This document shows positions 35,460 to 45,235 of a stretch of 64,000 bases of DNA, one piece after another. Location: NCBI GenBank assembly GCA_023853785.1, contig JAJIRX010000963.1, positions 20,107 to 84,106 of the forward strand, in the 5' to 3' direction. This DNA is from Psilocybe azurescens (lineage: Eukaryota; Basidiomycota; Agaricomycetes; Agaricales; Agrocybaceae). Position 1 is the first letter of the stretch; the number at the start of each line of letters is the position of its first letter. The notes beneath the pieces are model-generated. The model was given only the letters and a program-made list of their open reading frames with translations, did not search any database and had not been told where the DNA came from. Made by a program: the position numbers and the translations under genes.

Positions 35460-36331
35460 TCTGCTTGGGCAAACACTACGGTCAATAACAGGGCCTTCGT
35501 CGTCCTCACCAGCACCATCATATTCATCTCCCCCCCCTACTCAACGGTTCAGTTCCCAGCAGCATGTGATGCTGCTGGCCTGTGCCGTCCTCGCTGCCTC
35601 TGCTGCACTCAACGGTTCCCAGCCCAGCAGCAATGCATGCTGCTGGCCCTCTGCTGTTCTCGCCATCGCCATCTCCTCCCCCTGCACTCAACTGGCTCCT
35701 CCTCACAGGAGCAGCGACCTTTGGGAACAGGTAGCTTCCCATTGCCCCACCTTCTGTTGCTGCACTTCCACCTGGCGCCCCTGCACCTGCACTCACACTC
35801 CGCCCAACACTCCCCATCTGCCCCACACCCCCACTGCCTGCCCCCAAACCCACCAAAGCCCCCAAACCCGCCCATCCTGCTCTCCTCGCCCTCTGTCTCT
35901 GTCTCTGTCTTGTTCCCGCTCTCCTTGCCCCCTCCGGCTGCCTCGCATTCGTGAACAAGAGCGACGCGGGGTGCGTGGAGTGGTTAAAGATCTTCATGGT
36001 CGTGATGTCCGTGTCCTGGCTTAGGAAGTGCACGTTCTTCGGCACATGCCCATGGGGATGCGAGAACGCTGTCAATGTGGCCAATGTGAGTGACAAGGAG
36101 AGGGTGGGTGAGAGTGGTGGCGACGTGGATGCGGGCGTGAGCGAGGAGAGTGAGGAGATGGACAAGGTAAGCAACGGTGGTGCATCCAGTGAATGCGGCA
36201 TGCCATCGATGGAGTTCGACAGCGAGGTGTCGGTGGACACTGGCGAGGAAGCACCCTGGCGTCCACTGTGCACATCCCATTACAGCAGCAGAATGAGGGG
36301 TCACCCTGGTAAGCACTGTCAAAACAGCACC
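35460..36331. other. possible host exon(s), strand uncertain
   Basis: A GC-rich, low-complexity stretch is open on both strands. The minus frame 36273-35524 (249 codons, beginning at a GTG) contains VPKNVHFLSQDTDITTMKIF and NHSTHPASLLFTNARQPEG, which look like real protein. The plus frame from 35951 contains WLKIFMVVMSVSWLRKCTFF and an acidic stretch. Without an ATG or clear splice sites neither can be preferred firmly; the minus frame reads more like protein. The chromovirus LTR starts immediately after, at 36332, so the locus is truncated on that side. Confidence 0.3.
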
Positions 36332-36859
36332 TGTTATGACAAGTCATTTTCTTTTCCCTTTCTCTTTTCCTTTCGTTTTCTTTTCCTTTTGTTTGTCATC
36401 CTTCACATCATTGATACAGCATCATCTGCTCTGATGAACTTTGTTTTCTATCATTCTACGAAACTCCATCATATCTCTGATGGACTTTCACTTCCATCTT
36501 TTATGATACATCTTTTGATGAACATTTGATCTGTTTCTTTTCACTTCCATCTTTTATGATACATCTTTTGATGAACGTTTGATCTGTTTCCTTTCACTTC
36601 CATCTTTTATGATACATCTTTTGATAAACAATTGATCTGTTTCCTCTATTCTTATATACATCTGCTGATGAACATTCAAACTCGTTTCAACTTGCTGTAC
36701 AGTTCATAGTATTTATACTAGGAAGGATCCATTGTATTCTTTAGCTAGTTCTTGAGAATCTAACCTCCTCTTACTTGACACCGCTTGGAACTTGCTGTTC
36801 TTGACTACTTGACTGTTGGCTTTATCCACGCACGTGAATATAAGCTTGAAGTCATAACA
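36332..36859 (+). repeat. chromovirus copy 1, 5' LTR
   Basis: 528 bp with 9-bp inverted ends TGTTATGAC and GTCATAACA. It contains three tandem copies of a 53-bp unit (36489-36541, 36542-36594 and 36595-36646), a TATTTATA box at 36710 and the sequence AGCTAGTTCTT at 36743. It differs from its 3' partner by only a handful of changes, indicating a fairly recent insertion. Confidence 0.95.
36710..36717 (+). promoter_or_regulatory. TATA box of chromovirus copy 1
   Basis: TATTTATA in the LTR, 33 bases upstream of AGCTAGTTCTT (36743). If transcription starts there, U3 is ~411 bases and R-U5 ~117 bases. An equivalent box is present in every LTR of this family in the window. Confidence 0.7.
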
Positions 36860-36860
36860 A

Positions 36861-36871
36861 AAGAACTAGCT
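36861..36871 (+). other. primer-binding site complementary to the element's own LTR
   Basis: AAGAACTAGCT begins two bases after the LTR end. It is the exact reverse complement of AGCTAGTTCTT at 36743-36753, the predicted 5' end of the transcript. This geometry is that of Tf1/sushi-type self-primed reverse transcription; no tRNA 3' end (TGG...) match is seen. The same pair occurs in copy 2 (54617-54627 and 54735-54745). Confidence 0.75.
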
Positions 36872-37123
36872 CATCTACAAATCTCGCCCGCTCCCCAGCA
36901 GACGAGACCTCTGAAACCTGAAACAAAACACAGCACCACTAAAAGCGGAATTCCCGCTACCGACAGCTCAGAAGAAGAAACCCTGACACGAAATTGGCAG
37001 ACACTGAACCTGTCCAGACAAAGCTCTGAAGATATCAACCTAGGCAACGAAGACCTATTGAACTCGCTATACGGCTTATTATCAACCCTGGCAATAAACC
37101 AAGAAGAACAACAAGACACAGAC

Positions 37124-38066
37124 ATGGTTGAAACAAACGGAAAGAAAGAAATCTCGATCAACAAACCTGTTGTATTCGATGGAGACCGAACAAAGTCCAA
37201 GTCTTTTATACAAGACTGCTATCTTTACATGGACATAAACGAAGACATCTATAACACCAACAAGAAGAAAATCGCCTTCATCTTATCATTCTCCATGGAA
37301 GGGAGGAGCTGAAACTATGGAAAGAACAGTACTTAACCTCAAGGACGAGAGGAATCAGTCCCAATCAAACCATCGAATGGGACACCCTCAGCACATTCTT
37401 CGAAAAATTCCATGACACATTCACCCTGGTGGACGAAACCAGATCAGCCATGAACGACATAAAACGACTTAGGCAAAAACCCAACGAAAGAGTGGAAGAC
37501 ATCATCAACAAGTTCAAATTGTTGGTAGGACAAGCCAATCTAGGAACAGAAACGGAATCAGACCACGCCCACCTCATTGGATTACTCCAAAAATGCATCA
37601 CACCTCAGCTTGCCGACAGGATCCTGTACTCAGAAGACCTTCCAAGGATGATCCAAGGCTGGTACAAAAAAGCAACAACATTTGACACCAACTACAGACT
37701 GGCCAAGGTCTTTAGAGAAGAACCAGAAGAACGCGGGAGGACGCCCACGCTGGAACAATTTCCCAAGGAACAACAGGAACTACGACCCAAACAGGATGGA
37801 CGTAAAGCGCCATAACAGCTGAAGAACGAGCCGAATTAATCAGGAAAGGCGCCTGTTTCAGGTGCAAACAACGAGGACATCTATCCAGAGATTGTCCACA
37901 GAAAGGACCAACAAACCAGAACAGAACCCAAGGACAACCCAGCAAGAAGTGGACCCCAAAAGAACTCCATGCCCATATCAGGAGCCTGAACAAGGACGAA
38001 AAGAGCGAACTTGCAGACCTCATGGTTAAAACAGGATTTGAAGAGAAAGAAGAAAAGGATTTTTAA
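37124..38066 (+). pseudogene. gag: gag of chromovirus copy 1
   Basis: The first ATG after the predicted transcription start is at 37124 (MVETNGKKEISINKP); the ~380-base leader has none. Capsid-type Retrotrans_gag sequence follows (FDGD, SFIQDCYLYMDINEDIYN, WDTLSTFFEKFHDTF, KPNERVEDIINKFKLLVGQA, IQGWYKKA), then the zinc knuckle CFRCKQRGHLSRDC near 37855-37895 and a C-terminus ending KDF* at 38064-38066. Relative to copy 2 there is one extra G near 37307 and one extra A near 37803. A third shift near 37730 is shared with copy 2. Gag packages the RNA and forms the particle; this copy could not do so unaided. Confidence 0.85.
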
Positions 38067-41000
38067 AGTGGAGAAACAGGACGACGTCTGTCTCTCCTTA
38101 TCTGAAGATACAATCTGTACTTACGGCAACAATCGAGAATAAAACTATGCTTTTACCAGTTTCATTCCCCACCAAGAAACAGAATGGCTCACAAATTGTT
38201 GAAACCTCTGCGCTCTTAGACTCAGGAGCAGGAGGGAAATTCATTGACCAGAACTATGCACAAAAACTTGGACTCAGAACCCAACCCTTGGAAAAACCGA
38301 TCCAGGTTTATAACATAGAGCGGAACCCCGAACAAGAAAGGAACCATCTCATCATTTGTAGACCTGGACCTAAAGGTTGGAAACCGGAACCATCGGGAAC
38401 AATTACTGGTCTCTGGGCTAGGAAAACAGAAAATTATTTTAGGATTCCCTTGGCTACAGGAAAAGAATCCAGGAATCAACTGGCGAACGGACAGATAACT
38501 TGGAAACCACGTCAAGGGCCTACGATAAATCAAACCACCATTGAAGAAGAAACGGATGAACGAACACCAACAATCGAGACTACCCACCCATTGGAGGAAT
38601 TGGAATTGTTAGTCATCCGATATATTGGGGATGCAAACAAAGATGAAATAAAAGAAACTTGGCTTAACACCAAAATCATGACCCTCACAGATGCTGGCCC
38701 AACAATATGAACCAGAGAAACCGACAAGACCTCTCCAAGAAATCGTTCCCCCAGAATATCAATCATATATGGACCTTTTAGATAAACAAGCGGCAGACCG
38801 ATTCCCGGAACCAAGACCATGGGACCATAAAATTGAGTTAAAAGAAGGATTCATACCAAAGAAATTCAAGGCATACAATATCACACCGGCAGAACAAACA
38901 GAACTGGACACCTGGACAAAGGAACAATTGGACAAAGGATACATTCGACCCTCAGAATCACCTATGGCATCTCCCTTCTTCTTCATATCAAAGAAAGATG
39001 GAAAGCTTAGACCTTGTCAAGACTACAGGTATCTGAACGACTGGACAATCAAGAACGCTTACCCACTACCACGGATTATGGAACTTATGGACAAATTGAA
39101 AGGTGCAAAATTCTTCACCAAACTAGATATCCGATGGGGCTACAACAACATCAGGATAAAAGAAGGTGATCAATGGAAAGCAGCATTCAAAACCAACCGA
39201 GGACTTTTCGAACCAACTGTAATGTTCTTTGGCATGTGCAATTCCCCAGCAACCTTCCAATCCATGATGGACTCAATCTTCGAAGACATGATATCACAAT
39301 GCTTCGTAATCATCTATATGGACGACATTCTAATCTTTGCGAAAGATCAAGGGGAATTGGAAAAATACACCAAAATGGTTCTACAACGACTCCGAGAAAA
39401 CGATCTCTATCTCAAACCGGAAAAATGCTCTTTGCTCAAGGAAAAGTGGAATATCTCGGAATGATTGTTGAAGCAGGAAAAATCTCTATGGATCCAACAA
39501 AACTCAAAGGAATTCAAGACTGGCCAGCACCTACTACTCTCAAACAAGTCTGATCGTTCCTGGGCTTTGGGAACTTCTACCGAAAATTCATCCGGAAATT
39601 CTCTGAAGTAGCTCGACCTCTAAATGAACTCCTGAAGAAAGACAAAGGATTTCTATGGAATGACACAACTCAAGCTGCCTTTGATGAACTGAAGAAACGA
39701 TTCACGGAAGAACTGGTACTCTTGATGCCCGACCCTGCCAAACCATTTCAAATCGAATCTGACGCTTCAAAATATGCCTCCGGAGCAGTCCTTACTCAAC
39801 TGGACGGAAATGGCGAAAGACACCCATGCGCATTTATATCAAGAATGTTCTCTCCAACCAAAAGAAACTACGAAATCTATGACAGGGAATTACTGGGAAT
39901 AATCAGATCATTACAGGAATGGAGACACTACATCCAAGGATCAGAACACACAACTACGGTATATTCAGATCACAAGAATTTGACATATTTCAGATCGGCC
40001 CAAAATCTAAACCGACGACAGGCACACTGGTCTCTGTATGTCTCAGAATTCAATCTGAAGTTGGTACATCTACCTGGAAACAAAATGATTCAATCCGATA
40101 CCCTTTCAAGACGCCCCAATTTCACCCCAGAAGAAGACCACGACAATGAAAACATCACCTTACTTCCAGAAAAGCTTTTCATCGACTTAATCGATGCCGA
40201 GTTACAGGAAAGAATTGCCAATGCAAACGAACTGGACCACAACGCAGCAGAAGCAATGAAAACCCTATTAGAAGGAGGACCACCAAATGCACAACACGAC
40301 CTCAGAGAATGGAAAACAGAGAACGTGAACGGCAAAACTATCTTATACTACCAAGGACGAGCCTACATTCCAAAAGATCAAACCCTACGGAAAGACATAG
40401 TCAAATCATATCACGACCCTATCTCAGCCGGACACCCTGGAGAATTAGAAACATTCAATTCGGGTAAAACAACACTACTGGTGGCCAGGATTACGATCAT
40501 TTGTCAAGCAATACGGTAAAAGGATGTGCCGCCTGCCAACAGTTCAAAATAAATCGACATCCCTCTAATCCATCATTCATACCGATACCTGGACCAAAGT
40601 CAGCCCGACCCTTTGCAGACAGTGCTATGGACTTCCTTACAGACCTTCCACCGATCCTGGACAAGCAAGGAGAAGTTGAATTTGATGTGATTCTAAGCAT
40701 CACTGATCACGGGAACACAAAAGGACTTATCCTTATTCCATGCCAAATGAAAGGACTAGATGCCGAAAAGACTGGCAAACTCTTACTGGACAATCTCTAC
40801 AAAAGGTTTGGACTACCAGACAGCCTCACATCAGATCGAGACCCCAGATTTGCCGCTGAATCATTCAAAGAGCTAATGAAACTCCTTGGAGTAAAATTGA
40901 AATTTTCAACTGCTTATCACCCTCAAACGGACGGAACAACAGAACAATATAACCAAGAGATTGAAGCCTATCTATCCATATACTGCTCGTCTCACCCAGA

Positions 41001-41685
41001 AGACTGGCACAAACGACTTGGGACCCTCGAATTCACTCACAATAACCAAAGACATGCGGACAGACAGAGAACACCATTCGAATTAATTCTCAGATACTCC
41101 TCCATCGCGAATTCCCACCGCATTCGAACACACCAAGTTTCCTTCAGTAGAAGAAAGACTGAAGTATCTTCAAAAGGATCAAGAAGAAGCCCTAGCAGCC
41201 CATGAACTAGCCTGGACAAGGATGGCTGAAAGGAAAAACTCGAACTTCACACCCGTTCATCAAGGCAAGGACAAAGAGTTTGGCTAGAAGCGACAAATTT
41301 ACAGACGAATTATCACAAGAAAATGGCACCAAAACGAGAAGGACCCTTCAAGATCAAAGAAGTCTTAGGACCCCTAACTTATCGACTGGAACTCCCCAAA
41401 GGATGGCTCATTCACGATGTATTCCATGCAACACTTCTTAATCCATACCACGAGACCAAAACACATGGACCCAATTTCATTTGACCGCCACCAGAGATAT
41501 TAAACGAAGAAGAACATTGGGAAATAGAGACGATTCTCAAACATCGAAAAAGAGGAAGAGGATACCAATACTACGTCAAATGGAAGGACTATCCGATCAC
41601 CGAAGCAACATGGGAACCGGCTTCAGTCTTTGAAGAAACCGGTAACGAAATCTTACAGACTTACCGAACACGTCACAAGCTGTAA
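38060..41685 (+). pseudogene. pol: pol of chromovirus copy 1 (PR-RT-RNaseH-INT-chromodomain)
   Basis: Pol continues in a different frame from the gag end. The aspartic protease reads ALLDSGAGGKFIDQ (38212-38250). RT has PWDHKIEL, SPFFFISKKDGKLR, KLDIRWGYNNIRI and the YMDD motif IIYMDDILIF (39310-39340). RNase H begins FQIESDASKYASGAVL (39750). The integrase zinc finger and core include CAACQQFKINRHP (40525), MDFLTDLP, SDRDPRFAAESF and YHPQTDGTTEQYNQEIE (40915-40965). The chromodomain WEIETILKHRKRG to YYVKWKDYPITEATWEP spans 41520-41620, and pol stops at 41683-41685. TGA replaces conserved Arg at 39551 (KQV*SFLGF) and 41482. Shifts near 38697 and 40516 are shared with copy 2; those near 39430, 40463 and 41107 are private. 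A chromodomain would target insertion to heterochromatin. Confidence 0.9.
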
Positions 41686-41729
41686 AAAGACCACCAACTA
41701 CACAAACTTTGATCATCCCTACCATACTG

Positions 41730-42057
41730 ATGCCTCACTTTCTCCCACGCATCGCCTCTTCCTTCACTCAAAACTCTGAAACGAACCAACTCGAAACGCC
41801 CATCTTTGATACCCCTTTAACTGAACAAACCGTGAGAAGAACTCGAGGCGCTGAGAAGAGAAATTCTCACCAAATACAACAAGACGATCGATCAGAAGGA
41901 GACGGCAAACCAGAACCATTGCCTGGCTGCTGCTAAACTGGCCCACCACCAAGCCAGATCTTTACGCCTCAAACTAAATAGGGTTGAACAAGAGCTCTAT
42001 CGACGCCTTCCATTAATTGCCAAAGCGGTTAAAAAGGCCAAGTCGTTCTATCTCTGA
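41730..42057 (+). pseudogene. chromovirus copy 1 ORF3, small coiled-coil protein
   Basis: ATG at 41730, 44 bases after the pol stop. It begins MPHFLPRIASSFTQNSETNQ, has a TPIFDTP motif, and after one extra A near 41830 continues as ELEALRREILTKYNKTI, LAAAKLAHHQARSLRLKLNR and IAKAVKKAKSFYL before TGA 42055. Heptad-like Leu/Ala spacing predicts a coiled coil with a basic C-terminus. The same position, start, PIF motif and lysine-rich end occur in the intact ORF3 of copy 2 (44290-43976), but identity is low. No env, transmembrane or known accessory domain is recognised. Function is unknown. Confidence 0.6.
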
Positions 42058-42087
42058 ACCATACCCCAACTACCAAAGCAACACAAC

Positions 42088-42270
42088 ATGTCTTTCATCG
42101 ATACCCCTGCCGCTTCTTCCTCTTCTCACGCCTGCCAACTCACGTCCTACGAGGCAAACGACCTGCCATGCCTCGTTACGCTCAAACACTTTCAACATTT
42201 GAAGCCCTAGACCTCTTTGCCGACGACGCCCGGAATCGCAAACACCACAGGTGAACCATACGGAAACTAA
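42088..42270 (+). pseudogene. chromovirus copy 1 ORF4, truncated
   Basis: ATG at 42088 opens MSFIDTPAASSSSHACQLTS. A TAG at 42208 interrupts, and the frame ends GIANTTGEPYGN before TAA 42268. Copy 2 ORF4 starts MSHSTAHASS and ends GIANNTGEPYGY, so the two share both ends, but copy 1 has lost the middle ~100 codons. Function is unknown. Confidence 0.5.
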
Positions 42271-42333
42271 TGAACTCGTACAAGTAATAGACTTCACTCC
42301 TTCTGAGGCATAAGGAGTGTAGTATGGGGGTAA

Positions 42334-42840
42334 TGTTACGACAAGTCTTTTTCTTTTCCCTTTCTCTTTTCCTTTCTTTTCTTTTCCTTTTCTTTGTCAT
42401 CCTTCACATCATTGATACAGCATCATCTGCTCTGATGAACTTTGTTTTCTATCATTCTACAAAACTCCATCATATCTCTGATGGACTTTCACTTCCATCT
42501 TTTATGATACATCTTTTGATGAACATTTGATCTGTTTCCTTTCACTTCCATCTTTTATGATACATCTTTTGATGAACGTTTGATCTGTTTCCTTTCACTT
42601 CCATCTTTTATGATACATCTTTCGATGAACAATTGATCTGTTTCCTCTATTCTTATATACATTTGCTGATGAACATTCAAACTCGTTTCAACTTGCTGTA
42701 CAGTTCATAGTATTTATACTAGGAAGGATCCATTGTATTCTTTAGCTAGTTCTTGAGAATCTAACCTCCTCTTACTTGACACCGCTTGGAACTTGCTGTT
42801 CTTGACTACTTGACTGTTGGCTTTATCCACGCACGTTGAA
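42334..42840 (+). repeat. chromovirus copy 1, 3' LTR, right end deleted
   Basis: Starts TGTTACGACAAGTC after the PPT-like TATGGGGGTAA. It has the same three 53-bp units as the 5' LTR, and runs to GCACGTTGAA, where the last ~20 bases (to GTCATAACA) are missing. The following ~50 bases to 42889 are unrelated and lead into the next LTR in inverted orientation. Confidence 0.9.
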
Positions 42841-42889
42841 CTACGTAGTGTGTGATTTGATATATAAATCAAAAACCAAAACACAAACC

Positions 42890-43396
42890 TGTTACGACTT
42901 CAAGCTTATATTCACGTGCGTGGATAAAGCCAACAGTCAAGTAGTCAAGAACAGCAAGTTCCAAGCGGTGTCAAGTAAGAGGAGGTTAGATTCTCAAGAA
43001 CTAGCTAAAGAATACAGTGGATCCTTCCTGGTATAAATACTATGAACCGCACAGCAAGTTGAAACGAGTTTGAATGTTCATCAGCAGATGTATATAAGAA
43101 TAGAGGAAACAGATCAAGTGTTCATCGAAAGATGTATCATAAAAGATAGAAGTGAAAGTCCATCAAAGATATGATGGAGTTTCGTAGATATGATGGAAAG
43201 CAAAGTTCATCAGAACATACGATGATGTATCAATGATGTGACGAATGACAAAGAAAAGAAAAGAGAAAGGAAAAGAAAAAAGAAAAAGACTTGTCATAAC
43301 AATCACATGATGTTGTCCATCATGTGACAGGAAGGTTTTGTATACGAAGAGGAAAAGAAAAAGCAAAAGCAAAAAGAAAATAAAGTGTCCATAACA
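42890..43396 (-). repeat. chromovirus copy 2, 3' LTR
   Basis: 507 bp, TGTTACGACTTC to GTCCATAACA as written on the plus strand. Compared with copy 1 it has one, not three, 53-bp units and a 95-base extension (43302-43396) at its U3 end. The extension holds a perfect 10-bp hairpin (TCACATGATG / CATCATGTGA, 5-base loop, 43303-43327) and TTTTTC-type tracts. Confidence 0.95.
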
Positions 43397-43408
43397 TTAC
43401 CCCCTTCT
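43397..43408 (-). other. polypurine tract of chromovirus copy 2
   Basis: On the minus strand AGAAGGGGGTAA directly precedes the 3' LTR, as expected for the plus-strand primer of reverse transcription. Next to it, TTCGACTG / CAGTCGAA (43414-43432) forms an 8-bp hairpin stem. Confidence 0.7.
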
Positions 43409-43437
43409 AAGGTTCGACTGTCCCAGTCGAATGGTCT

Positions 43438-43951
43438 TCAGTATCCGTAGGGTTCTCCGGTATTGTTTGCGATGCCAACGTCATCTGTGGGGTCGTCATA
43501 ATCAAAGTAATCGCTTCTGTGAGGAGAGTCGTTCACGCTTGAAAGGACAGTATCTTGTCGTATGTCCTGGTCCTCGGCGGTGGCAGTGGTTGCAGGTGAG
43601 TTGTTCCATGGGGGTGTCGTGCGGTGTTTGATGAGCACGTGTTTGATGGCTCGTTCGAAACCCTTGAGTTGAAGACGTTTGAGGGAGTCGGTGGCGGCTT
43701 TGTGGTGGACTCGGACTCTCGCCTGTTTGACTGCGATGTCCGCTTCGATGATTCGTATTTAGCCAGATAAATAGTTGAAGAATTCAAGTTCTCGTTCAAT
43801 AAAGGGGGGGCAAAGGGCTTCGACGTCGTATCGGTTTTTGGCATTTTTCAAGATTTCAAGTAGTTCGTGAGACGGAAAGAGTATTAAAAAGTTGAGACAA
43901 TGTAGTAGTAGATTGGGGAACAGATGAGGCATGAGCAGTGGAATGAGACAT
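43438..43951 (-). pseudogene. chromovirus copy 2 ORF4
   Basis: ATG at 43951 (MSHSTAHASSVPQST), 25 bases after the ORF3 stop. Following frame shifts and one stop near 43760, it reads ELLEILKNAKNRYDVEALCP, FIERELEFFNYLSG, IEADIAVKQARVRVHHKAAT, DSLKRLQLKGFERAIKHVL, and ends with an Asp-rich tail and GIANNTGEPYGY (stop at 43438). A helical, basic middle and acidic tail are visible. The shifts lie next to a run of C, so some may be sequence errors. No known domain is recognised; it shares both ends with ORF4 of copy 1. Confidence 0.5.
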
Positions 43952-43975
43952 TGTTGGATATCAATGTTTTGTTGC

Positions 43976-44290
43976 CTAGAAGTGTAGCGACTTGACCTTT
44001 CTTATAGCCTTTGTTGCCAGTCCGGGTCTAAGTTTTTCCTTGAGCTGGGAAATCCGCAGTTGATACTCTAGATTTTGGTCATGCGCCATTGCTGCGCATC
44101 TTGCCTTGAGTTCATTGTGTGCTTGTTTCTCCGCATCTCGAGACATTATGAATGCTATCTCGAGTTCTTCAAGCATTTGTTGTCGATCTTCTTGGGATTT
44201 TGGTATTTTTGTTGTGAGGAAAATAGGTTCATGAGTGTTTTGGGGAAAGAGAGTGGACTTGACGCGTTTGATCGAGGGAAAGGAGTGCAT
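43976..44290 (-). CDS. chromovirus copy 2 ORF3, intact small coiled-coil protein
   Basis: Intact 104-codon ORF from ATG 44290 to the stop at 43976, 38 bases downstream of the pol stop. It starts MHSFPSIKRVKSTLFPQNTH, has an EPIF motif, and from residue ~38 shows heptad-like spacing (LEELEIAFIM, RDAEKQAHNELKA, EYQLRISQLKEKL), ending KAIRKVKSLHF. It is homologous in layout to ORF3 of copy 1 but strongly diverged, while pol is nearly identical. The location is where env would sit in a retrovirus, but there is no signal peptide or membrane segment. It may be a nucleic-acid-binding or particle accessory protein; this is inference. Confidence 0.65.
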   Translation of the reverse strand: MHSFPSIKRVKSTLFPQNTHEPIFLTTKIPKSQEDRQQMLEELEIAFIMSRDAEKQAHNELKARCAAMAHDQNLEYQLRISQLKEKLRPGLATKAIRKVKSLHF

Positions 44291-44328
44291 GTTGATTGAT
44301 TGTCGAGTGAAGGAAGATGGTGGTCTTT

Positions 44329-45230
44329 TTACAGCTTGTGACGTGTTCGGTAAGTCTGTAAGATTTCGTTACCGGTTTCTTCAAAGACTGAAGCCGGTTC
44401 CCATGTTGCTTCGGTGATCGGATAGTCCTTCCATTTGACGTAGTATTGGTATCCTCTTCCTCTTTTTCGATGTTTGAGAATCGTCTCTATTTCCCAATGT
44501 TCTTCTTCGTTTAATATCTCTGGTGGCGGTCAAATGAAATTGGGTCCATGTGTTTTGGTCTCGTGGTATGGATTAAGAAGTGTTGCATGGAATACATCGT
44601 GAATGAGCCATCCTTTGGGGAGTTCCAGTCGATAAGTTAGGGGTCCTAAGACTTCTTTGATCTTGAAGGGTCCTTCTCGTTTTGGTGCCATTTTCTTGTG
44701 ATAATTCGTCTGTAAATTTGTCGCTTCTAGCCAAACTCTTTGTCCTTGCCTTGGATGAACGGTGTGAAGTTCGAGTTTTTCCTTTCAGCCATCCTTGTCC
44801 AGGCTAGTTCATGGGCTGCTAGGGCTTCTTCTTGATCCTTTTGAAGATACTTCAGTCTTTCTTCTACTGAAGGAAACTTGGTGTGTTCGAATGCGGTGGG
44901 AATTGCGATGGAGGAGTATCTGAGAATTAATTCGAATGGTGTTCTCTGTCTGTCCGCATGTCTTTGGTTATTGTGAGTGAATTCGAGGGTCCCAAGTCGT
45001 TTGTGCCAGTCTTCTGGGTGAGACGAGCAGTATATGGATAGATAGGCTTCAATCTCTTGGTTATATTGTTCTGTTGTTCCGTCCGTTTGAGGGTGATAAG
45101 CAGTTGAAAATTTCAATTTTACTCCAAGGAGTTTCATTAGCTCTTTGAATGATTCAGCGGCAAATCTGGGGTCTCGATCTGATGTGAGGCTGTCTGGTAG
45201 TCCAAACCTTTTGTAGAGATTGTCCAGTAA
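44329..45230 (-). pseudogene. pol: pol of chromovirus copy 2, integrase C-terminal part and chromodomain
   Basis: From the copia insertion the reading resumes at LLLDNLYKRFGLPDSLTSDR (45230-45170), includes YHPQTDGTTEQYNQEIE and [12 protein letters not shown], and after a shift near 44760 reaches the chromodomain (WEIETIL... YYVKWKDYP... ATWEP, ~44494-44395) and stops at 44331-44329. TGA at 44532-44530 is at the same Arg position as in copy 1. Confidence 0.85.
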
Positions 45231-45235
45231 GAGTT

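Larger units (their letters stand above)
36332..42840 (+). mobile_element. Ty3/gypsy chromovirus, copy 1
   Basis: LTR (36332-36859), untranslated leader with PBS, gag (37124-38066), pol (to 41685) with chromodomain, two small extra ORFs (41730-42057 and 42088-42270), a PPT-like TATGGGGGTAA, then a 3' LTR from 42334 that lacks its last ~20 bases. Order PR-RT-RNaseH-INT-chromodomain identifies a chromovirus. No target duplication is visible because the right end is deleted into a 50-base spacer before copy 2, which lies in the opposite orientation. Coding regions carry several one-base shifts and TGA stops, so this copy is not autonomous. Confidence 0.95.

Noticed and set aside
36489..36646. 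Three regularly spaced direct repeats resembling a CRISPR-like array
   Set aside because: The 53-bp units are contiguous with no spacers, lie inside a retroelement LTR, and the genome is eukaryotic.
36785..37123. Gag start inside the LTR (frame beginning at 36785)
   Set aside because: The first codon is TTG, not ATG. The first ATG after the predicted transcript start is 37124, and copy 2 shows the same.
38058..38072. Programmed frameshift site at the gag-pol overlap
   Set aside because: GATTTTTAAAG lets gag end while pol continues in another frame, but it does not fit a canonical slippery heptamer in the gag frame, so it is only noted.
40090..40335. Antisense frames in chromovirus pol, also seen at 51155-51400
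   Set aside because: They are identical in both copies because pol is conserved, so the conservation is explained by the sense strand.
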